NCBI GenBank assembly: GCA_017640605.1
Contig: JAEPQH010000008.1
Location: 83,932 to 147,931 of the forward strand
DNA from: Balneolaceae bacterium
GTDB taxonomy: Bacteria; Bacteroidota; Rhodothermia; Balneolales; Balneolaceae
Direction of reading: 5' to 3'
DNA length: 64,000 nucleotides
In this document: one piece after another, positions 46,776 to 54,000 of the stretch
Numbering within the stretch: position 1 is the stretch's first letter
How the letters are laid out: the number at the start of each line of letters is the position of its first letter
The notes under the pieces: model-generated
Database searches by the model: none
The model's input: the letters and a program-made list of their open reading frames with translations, nothing else
Told to the model about the DNA's origin: nothing
Program-made: the position numbers and the translations under genes

Positions 46776-47726
46776 CTAGATAAATCCAAGTACAGATTGT
46801 GGGCCGTTATTCGCCTGAGCTAATGCTGAGGTAGCGGTTTGTTGCAGAATTTGAAGTCGAATTGATTCGGATTGCTCCTTAGCAAAATCGGTATCTAAAA
46901 TTCTGGATTTAGCAGATTCGGTAGCTGAGATTGATTCAGACAGCGTATCTTCTCTCAAAGAAAGCGATTTCTGAGTAATACCAATCGTATTTACATTACC
47001 CGCCATCGTATCGATGGCTGAATCGACTGCACTGATAAAGCTATTGAAATCTTCGGAAGTAGCCGTAGATGCGAAAGTAAAGGTACCTTGATCGGATGCC
47101 GTAGCTGCAGTTACCGAAATGGCACCACCTGAAGCGGCTCCACCACCGGCGGTGGTTGTTGCACCTAGCGATGCATCACCCGAGGCAGCAAATAGCTCAC
47201 CGACATTTACAGCGGCTATGTTTGCGGTAATTGTATCCTGTGCCCGTTCACCTACCTGAAAGGTTAGGCTTACACTGCCAGAATTATTCGTTCCATTCAG
47301 AAGTTCAACTTCCTGATAAATGGTTTGATTAGCCACTTCGTTGATATCGTTTCCGATGGCAGCAATTTGATCGCCAATGTACCCTCGCTCGGTATCACCC
47401 AGCGTATCGTTGGCAGCCTGAGTAGCCAGGCTTTTCATTTCGATCAAACTATCCATCACGATATCATTACTCGCTTCCGCGATATCGAGTACAGATTTAG
47501 CATCTCCTACGTTTTGTAGTGATTGCTCTAATCCTGCAACGCGACTGCTAAGCTTAGTCGCAATTGAATATCCAGCTGAATTATCTTCAGCTTTATTTAT
47601 ACGTAGACCTGTTGTTAGCCTTTCACGGCTATTGGCGAGATCACGATTAACTCTATTGAGTGAAAGCTGTGCGTCTAGCGACTGCACGTTGGTATTCACC
47701 CTGTTAAGATCTCCAAAACTTGCCAT
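46776..47726 (-). CDS. fliC: Flagellin 5
   Basis: 316 residues, ends GFI. Shares SSND.. and TATSEDFNSF features with copy 4 but is more diverged: 'TTGLRINKAEDNSAGYSIATKLSSRV' in D1, 'QEVELLNGTNNSGSVSLTFQVGERAQDTITANIAAVN', 'SRILDTDFAKEQSESIRLQ'. The Gly/Ala-rich centre remains identical to most copies. SD AGAGGTGAAA, own promoter and terminator. Confidence 0.97.
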   Translation of the reverse strand: MASFGDLNRVNTNVQSLDAQLSLNRVNRDLANSRERLTTGLRINKAEDNSAGYSIATKLSSRVAGLEQSLQNVGDAKSVLDIAEASNDIVMDSLIEMKSLATQAANDTLGDTERGYIGDQIAAIGNDINEVANQTIYQEVELLNGTNNSGSVSLTFQVGERAQDTITANIAAVNVGELFAASGDASLGATTTAGGGAASGGAISVTAATASDQGTFTFASTATSEDFNSFISAVDSAIDTMAGNVNTIGITQKSLSLREDTLSESISATESAKSRILDTDFAKEQSESIRLQILQQTATSALAQANNGPQSVLGFI

Positions 47727-47776
47727 ATTATTTCACCTCTTGTTTTATTTCTGAAATACATTGCTTGGTGAAATTT

Positions 47777-47805
47777 TTATCGAGGATGAAAAAAACGATC
47801 TTAAA
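47777..47805 (-). promoter_or_regulatory. Sigma-28-type promoter of flagellin 5
   Basis: Minus strand reads TTTAAGA-N15-TCGATAA; the spacer is one base longer than in the other copies. Confidence 0.82.
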
Positions 47806-47938
47806 TCGAACTAAAAAAAATAATTCGATTCATTTCACGGGCTAGTATTTCAAATTTAACAAGGAGTTAAATATGTGGGCTAATTCGAAATCAGAAAAAA
47901 AAGATTTTAGAAAAGTAAAATTCCTGCGCGCAAAAATA

Positions 47939-48041
47939 GCCCGAATTGAAAAATCCGGGCATTTTCACTTAAAAGGATGGGTGGTAATAAAAAGTCTAGA
48001 AAACCATACCCTCCGGTCAGGACAAGTATGGATTTTCTAGT
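47939..48041 (-). terminator. Two hairpins after flagellin gene 6
   Basis: First hairpin 47995-48041: TCTAGAAAACCATAC pairs with GTATGGATTTTCTAG with one bulged base, followed on the minus strand by TTTTTATT. Second, weaker hairpin 47939-47960 (GCCCG / CGGGC) followed by TATTTTTG. Together they look like a tandem terminator. The 329-bp gap 47727-48055 otherwise holds only the flagellin 5 promoter. Confidence 0.7.
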
Positions 48042-48055
48042 CTACGTTGCTTGAA

Positions 48056-49012
48056 TTACTGGCCTAAGAATCCAAGTACCGCCTGCGGACCGTTGTTAGC
48101 CTGGGCTAAGGCTGAGGTCGCAGTTTGCTGCAAGATCTGAAGTCTTACAGTTTCGGCCTGTTCTTTGGCAAAGTCGGTATCCATGATTCGGCTCTTCGCA
48201 GATTCGTTAGCCGAGATCGACTCAGATAGGGTTTCTTCTCTAAGAGATAGTGAAGACTGAGTAATACCAATTTGATTCACATTTTCTGCCATGGAATCGA
48301 TTGCTGAATCGATAGCAGTAATGAAAGCGTTGAAATCGGCGCCGGTTGCTGTTGATGCGAAGGTAAAAGTACCTTGATCTGAAGCAGTTGCTGATGTTAC
48401 AGAAATTGCTCCACCTGAAGCGGCTCCACCACCGGCTGTTGTAGTTGCACCGAGTGATGCGTCGCCGGATGCTGCGAATAATTCGCCGATATTTACTGCA
48501 TTAATAGTAGCAGTGATAGTGTCTTCTGCTCGCTCACCGGTTTGGAAGGTTAGTGAGATACTTCCTGAGTTGTCTACACCATTTAAAAGGTTCTGATCCT
48601 GATAAATAGTTTGGTTTGCGATCTCATTAATGTCAGAGCCGATGGCCTGAATTTGATCACCGATGTATCCACGCTCGGTTGATCCTAAAGTGTCGTTAGC
48701 AGCTTGAGTAGCTAGTGCTTTCATTTCGATCAAGCTATCCATAACAATGTCGAAGCTTGATTCTGCGATGTCTAATACCGACTTCGCATCACTTACATTT
48801 TGTAGAGACTGCTCGAGTCCGGCTACTCTACTTTTTAATTTAGTTGCGATTGAATAACCGGCTGCGTTGTCTTCTGCTCGGTTAATCTTGCTGCCAGTAG
48901 TTAAGCGCTCCTGGCTGTTTGCTAAGCTGCGGTTAATTCGGTTAAGAGATAACTGCGCATCGATTGATTGAACGTTTGTTCCTACTCGGTTTAAATCTCC
49001 AAAACTTGCCAT
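48056..49012 (-). CDS. fliC: Flagellin 6 (most diverged copy)
   Basis: 318 residues, ends FLGQ. It differs most from the others: 'LNRVGTNVQSIDAQLSLNRINRSLANSQERLTTGSKINRAEDNAAGYS' at the N-terminus, 'MKALATQAANDTLGSTERGYIGDQIQAIGS', 'QDQNLLNGVDNSG', 'VNQIGITQSSLSLREETLSESISANESAK'. The centre is still nearly identical ('FAASGDASLGATTTAGGGAASGGAISVTSATASDQGTFTF'). It is first in the array next to the glycosylation genes and may be a proximal or minor filament protein (inference). There is no clear AAGGTGAA; TTGGTGAT is the nearest SD. Confidence 0.96.
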   Translation of the reverse strand: MASFGDLNRVGTNVQSIDAQLSLNRINRSLANSQERLTTGSKINRAEDNAAGYSIATKLKSRVAGLEQSLQNVSDAKSVLDIAESSFDIVMDSLIEMKALATQAANDTLGSTERGYIGDQIQAIGSDINEIANQTIYQDQNLLNGVDNSGSISLTFQTGERAEDTITATINAVNIGELFAASGDASLGATTTAGGGAASGGAISVTSATASDQGTFTFASTATGADFNAFITAIDSAIDSMAENVNQIGITQSSLSLREETLSESISANESAKSRIMDTDFAKEQAETVRLQILQQTATSALAQANNGPQAVLGFLGQ

Positions 49013-49080
49013 AGTAAATCACCAATATAGTTTAGTTGTTGTGTAAATAGTTAGATAATTGCATACGTTAGTTGATAGAG

Positions 49081-49108
49081 TTATCGAGCGGGAATGGACG
49101 GTCTTAAA
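49081..49108 (-). promoter_or_regulatory. Sigma-28-type promoter of flagellin 6
   Basis: Minus strand reads TTTAAGA-N14-TCGATAA, 68 bp before the start codon. Confidence 0.85.
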
Positions 49109-49309
49109 TCATCGACTTAAATTTTTTTCGAATATTTTTTTAAAGCCCCTTTTTCTTCGTTTTTGATATCATAACCGGCGATTTTAGCTAACATTTAATT
49201 TCACTTTTTATTCAAAAAATGAAGGAATTGAATTTTTTTTAGCTGAAAACATCGATTTCTGTGCGTGGATTTTTTTAAGGGTTTTCAGTTTTATTTGATG
49301 GGAAATTAC

Positions 49310-49740
49310 AAGGGACTTTTTGTGCTGCCACTAAAGCACGAAATCACGAAAGTTTGAAGGGCTGGTTATACGAATAAAAGTGACGATCAAAGCAAGAACC
49401 AACCATTCGTAATTCGCAAAATTTACATTCGCATATTCGTAATTCTTCGATGTTCGATTGTTTTTAATCAACGGAGCTTTAACGTAGTTGATCGATTGTT
49501 CCACAACATTACGCTGGACTAAAGTCCTCGCTTGTTTATGTTCGAGATCGATTCTAGTGTTCAGAACACATATTCCGTTATTGTCCTGATAAATTTATCA
49601 TTGATGATTTATTAATCGAGCAGATTAAGTTGTATAAACTTTAAAAAAGAGGCTTATAAGTTGGATGTATATGAAGTGTTAAATAGACGCCTACAATTCG
49701 TACCTCGTAATTCTACATTCGCCTATTCGTAACTCTTCGT
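49310..49740. repeat. Dispersed repeat region related to 31961-32650
   Basis: There is no gene in 49109-49856. The core AGTCCT hairpin unit (GGACT-AA-AGTCC, then TCGCTTGTTTATGTTCGAGA) lies at 49483-49555. It is preceded by an ATCAAC...GTTGAT hairpin (49467-49492) that also occurs near 32331-32358. 'AATTCG.A.CTCGTAATTC' and 'CCTATTCGTAA.TCTTCG' boxes at 49405-49450 and 49689-49735 match those at 32588-32634. This is the same family as between the two ABC-F genes. Confidence 0.7.
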
Positions 49741-49754
49741 TTTTTCCAAAAAAA

Positions 49755-49783
49755 AACGCCTCCACATTTCCATGTCGAGGCGA
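49755..49783 (-). terminator. Terminator of the flagellin-glycosylation operon
   Basis: Stem CGCCTC / GAGGCG plus an inner ACAT / ATGT, followed on the minus strand by a run of nine T. It lies 74 bp after the aminotransferase stop. Confidence 0.85.
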
Positions 49784-49856
49784 TTCAAGCAACATATTTA
49801 AAATAAAAGGTGAAATCGGTGTCCCGATCTACCAGTACTGTTTGCACAGTTTCTTG

Positions 49857-51071
49857 TTATCCGGTGGCAGCGTGCTCACCATAGGTATCCGACCACGAGT
49901 TGTTAATTAACTGTTGACGGTTACCGCCGAAGCTTTTGATGGCTTCAATAATTAAATCCTGATCTGTGGTACTCAGCTCATAATAAAAGGGCAAGCGAAC
50001 CAAGCGATCACTATACCGATCTGTATTAGCAAGAACCCTGCCATCATGTTTATTTTCGAAAAATTTTGAGCTATGAAGTGATTGATAATGAAACACACTG
50101 TGTATTCCCATCTCTCGAAGATGTTCAATCAATCCCGATCGTTGTGCCTCCGATTTACAAATCAGATAATACATATGCCCGTTATTGGTCGCGAAATCAG
50201 GCATAGTGGGCTGTTTAATCTCTAATCGCTTGCACGCCTCTTCCAATCCTTTGTGATATTTATTCCAAATTGCCATCCGCTTATGCTGAATGCGAATCAA
50301 ATTACTTAGCTGAGCATACAAGAACGCCGCATTTAATTCGGAAGGCAAAAAAGAAGATCCAATATCCACCCAGCCATATTTATCTACTTCGCCGCGGAAA
50401 AAAGCGGTACGATTGGTACCTTTTTCCCAAATTATTTCCGCACGTTCTACAAACTCATCATCATTCAGAATCAACATTCCGCCTTCGCCGGCCATGATAT
50501 TCTTAGTCTCGTGGAATGAGAATGTACCCAGATGACCAATAGAACCTAACGGACTTACACTTCCATCAGCATGGGTATAAAAACTGTTTATAGATTGAGC
50601 GGCATCCTCCACTACTTTCAACTCATATTTTTCTGCCAATGCCATCACTTTGTCCATATCGGTTGCAACGCCCGCGTAGTGTACCACCACTATTGCTTTT
50701 GTTTTTTCGGTGATAAGTGCTTCGATCGAATCCTCATCAATTCCGGGATGATCAGCGCGTGAATCAGCGAAACGAATGACTCCACCTCTCAATTCGAACG
50801 CATTTGCTGTGCTCACAAAAGTATAGGACGGCATAATGATTTCATCACCCGGCTCAATATTCAGTAATAATGCACACATTTCGAGAGCATCGGTGCATGA
50901 GGTGGTTAATAAGCATTTTTTAAAACCAAACTGTCGCTCAAAAAACTGCTGCGTTAGTTTCGTGTACTTACCGTTACCACTAATCTGACCATGTTCTACC
51001 GCATCTTTAATGTACTCAAGTTCATTTCCGGTGATAAATGGTTTATTGAATGGTATATCTAGTCGTTCCAT
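49857..51071 (-). CDS. wecE: DegT/DnrJ/EryC1/StrS aminotransferase, WecE (RffA)-like dTDP-4-amino-4,6-dideoxygalactose transaminase
   Basis: 404 residues. PLP-dependent: Lys190 in 'GTFSFHETKNIMAGEGGM' forms the Schiff base and Asp156 (VVEDAAQS) contacts the pyridine N. The 'FHETKN' block with Glu-Thr before Lys-Asn and 'IPFNKPFITGNELEYI' at the start are typical of the WecE/RffA branch, which aminates dTDP-4-keto-6-deoxyglucose to dTDP-4-amino-4,6-dideoxygalactose (Fuc4N); a VioA-type Qui4N product cannot be excluded. It lies 9 bp after the four-part glycosyltransferase gene with a strong SD (TAGGAGGG), so it is cotranscribed and probably supplies that enzyme's sugar donor. Confidence 0.88.
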   Translation of the reverse strand: MERLDIPFNKPFITGNELEYIKDAVEHGQISGNGKYTKLTQQFFERQFGFKKCLLTTSCTDALEMCALLLNIEPGDEIIMPSYTFVSTANAFELRGGVIRFADSRADHPGIDEDSIEALITEKTKAIVVVHYAGVATDMDKVMALAEKYELKVVEDAAQSINSFYTHADGSVSPLGSIGHLGTFSFHETKNIMAGEGGMLILNDDEFVERAEIIWEKGTNRTAFFRGEVDKYGWVDIGSSFLPSELNAAFLYAQLSNLIRIQHKRMAIWNKYHKGLEEACKRLEIKQPTMPDFATNNGHMYYLICKSEAQRSGLIEHLREMGIHSVFHYQSLHSSKFFENKHDGRVLANTDRYSDRLVRLPFYYELSTTDQDLIIEAIKSFGGNRQQLINNSWSDTYGEHAATG

Positions 51072-51080
51072 TTTTCCCTC

Positions 51081-54000
51081 CTAAGCGTTTATAAAAATTG
51101 CCGTTTGACGTTCTCTTGTTTGTTCTAAAATCTGCTCGCAAGCACTGATTAGCTGATCAGCTCTTTTTTCGAGAGAAAACTCAGTTACAATAATCTCTTG
51201 ATGCTTTTTAACCTGCTCAATCGATAATTTTTCAAGTTCGCTCAGAGCTTTTACGCTTTTCAGAATTTGATAATCCGTAACCTTGAACTCATTGTGCGTG
51301 AGAAAATCCCAGCTTGGATTGGTGATGACCTGATCATTTACCATGATTTGTTTTCTCAATACGGTAGTTCCTCCACCATACATCGAGCCCAAAATGTTAC
51401 CCATGGCTTGCTGACGGTTATGCGCTCCAATAAACATGGCGCTGGAAGCTAGCATCTGCACGTATTCTTCGGCGGGAAGGAAATCCTTCTGTAACGAAGT
51501 TATATCGCTTAATCCAAGCTTTTGGATTCCGTCGATCAGTTGCGATTCATATTCTTCACTTAAACTGTATGCTACAGGCAGTACAATTCGATAATTGTGA
51601 ATATCACTTTTCTCAGAAAGCACTTTCAAAACGGCTAAGTGCTCGTTTCCTTTATCTCCTGAATTACCAACTATAATTAGAGGTGGATTTGATTTTTCAG
51701 TGTTCAGGGTAATTTCGCCATATAATCCGGCATACGGGTAGCCAAACTCAAATACCTCACGCCGACCATATTTCGAGGTAAATACTTCTACATCACCATC
51801 AATTGGAGTTAAAATACTGTCTACAAATCCTGCGATAAATCGCATCGGTCGCCCAAATTTTAGTGGATTGTATAGATCTCCACCCCATAACACCCAACTG
51901 ATCTGCTTTTTAAACCCGATATGTTTTACCAGTTTTTTCTGCCAATCCTGGAAGATGCCGTGAAATATTATTCCATCTACATCAGCAGCAGTACAAAGCT
52001 TTTTTATCCGATCTAAATCGTGTTTATGATTAAAAACCTCCGCATTGGGATTGTCACTCACATCCACAAAGAAATTATCGATGGCAGTATGCCTTTCGAG
52101 CAATAAATAATGCTCTTGAGATGACTCTTCTGCCACCTTCATCAACATATCATTTAAGCCTTTGGCATACGTATGATTGAAGCAAATATGAATGAATTTT
52201 CCATCGGCCGAACGGTTTGATGCAGGTACAATTTGAACCTCGCCCTTAATCAATAACTGTTCAGCAATGGTTTTTATGATCGGCAATGCATGCGGATTTC
52301 CATTAATCTGCTTAAGAACTTTTACCTCTCTTTGATCCAAGAAATAAGTGGATGAATGTTGAAGTAACAACCAAGCTTCGGCTATTTTAATCTTCAACCA
52401 GTCGATTGCATTTCCGGTGATAACTTGCTCTTCCTGTTCTACAAGGGGCAACATAAAAGGTAAGCTTACATCCAAAGGCTGATTGGAAGTCATTGCGCGC
52501 TCGAACGTGCTTTTTAAAATGCTTGCGGCATCTTTTTGCTTACCGATGTTCAAAAATGCCCGACTCAACGAACAAGCTACCGGAAGGATTCCGGGATTTG
52601 CCGTATATAAATCCAGCAAAGAAATAGCCGCCTCAACCGAGAGTGAAGCTTTTTGTGCATTGGTAAGTAGGCTGTTATGCTCTACTTCCCAAAGTTGATT
52701 TAGAGCATGGAAATAATTTTTCTCTGCTTCTGATTCTCCATCACCAATCCAGTTTAATACAAAAGCGGAAGCCCATGGCTGTTCCTGAACTTCCTGAACG
52801 TAATTACTTGTAAGCTCAATCTGAGTTTCTGCTCCTGTAAAGATGAATCCTTTCTCTGCAAACCGATTCAACCATTGCGGACTTAGTGCAAATAACCATC
52901 GAGCCGTTGATTGGTGCTCAGGCTCTACCGCCGATAGTACGCCCACTTTTTCGATAAATTCATAGATCGAATAACCATTGGCTCGAAGGAATTGAACCTG
53001 ATCATCATCAAACGCGCCTTGATTCCCTAAACAAATCAGAGGTGAGTCCGCTGTAATCCAGCTTTGTGCTCCATTTAAAATTTGGGATAGATCTCCATTC
53101 ACATCTACCACCAGAATCTGCGGGAATTCTTCAAAATGCTGATCTACAACAGCATCAACCGTTGATGTTTGAACCGGTTGTGTGCCATTATCTTTATCTA
53201 TCACTCCAAATTCTTCGACACTACCAACTTTTAAGTATGAAGAATCTTCTTCTTGATCCGCTGCCAATGGCAAAGTTTCCAGCTGCTCAAATCGATTGAG
53301 TCTTTTACTCTCACTTAAATATGGGAAAATCTCTTTATTCGGCTCTAGTGTGATTACCTGCCCGGTTTTTCCAACCCACTTTGCAAGATGCATGCTTAAC
53401 TCACCGTATCCTGCTCCCACTTCCAGTACACGATCGCCGGGATGAATCATCTCGCTGAGTAATTCACGCATTGTCTTATTTCGATCTTTCCGTTCGACCA
53501 AAGCGTAATGCGTAAAATTTTCTTTCGACGACGGAACTGCAAGCTTAATTCCATCTTCCCACTCGATCAGCTCATATTTTTGAAGAACGGGAGGTTCCAT
53601 ACTCAAATCATGCGCGTTACAAAATGTCTCTAACTCTTCTTCACTTAATGCTTTAACATCAATATGATCTTGCCACTCGCCTTCGCCCAGATTATTTTCA
53701 TAGCCGTTTACACGCTGTTTCCACATTGCTCTAAACGCATTGCTGAGGTGCGCACCAAAACGTGCGCCATCACATAAAGGAGAATTCAACAGTTGATTAC
53801 GAAGTCCTGCACGCGTTTGTGCCAGCTTTTCTAAATCGGAAGCCAATTCAACGACTTTGGCTTTATAATCTTGCCAGTTTTCGGTAACCCAATCGCTGTT
53901 TCCGGTATTTGATAAATGCGTAACCGAGTGTCGACCTGCAAAAGTTGGTCCTGCACAAGTAACAACAGGTACGCCCATCCAGAGTGCCTCACAAGTTGTT

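Noticed and set aside
41955..49012. Long antisense open frames within each flagellin gene
   Set aside because: They arise from the biased codon use of Ala/Gly/Ser/Thr-rich flagellins and recur because the genes are copies; no start signals or motifs.
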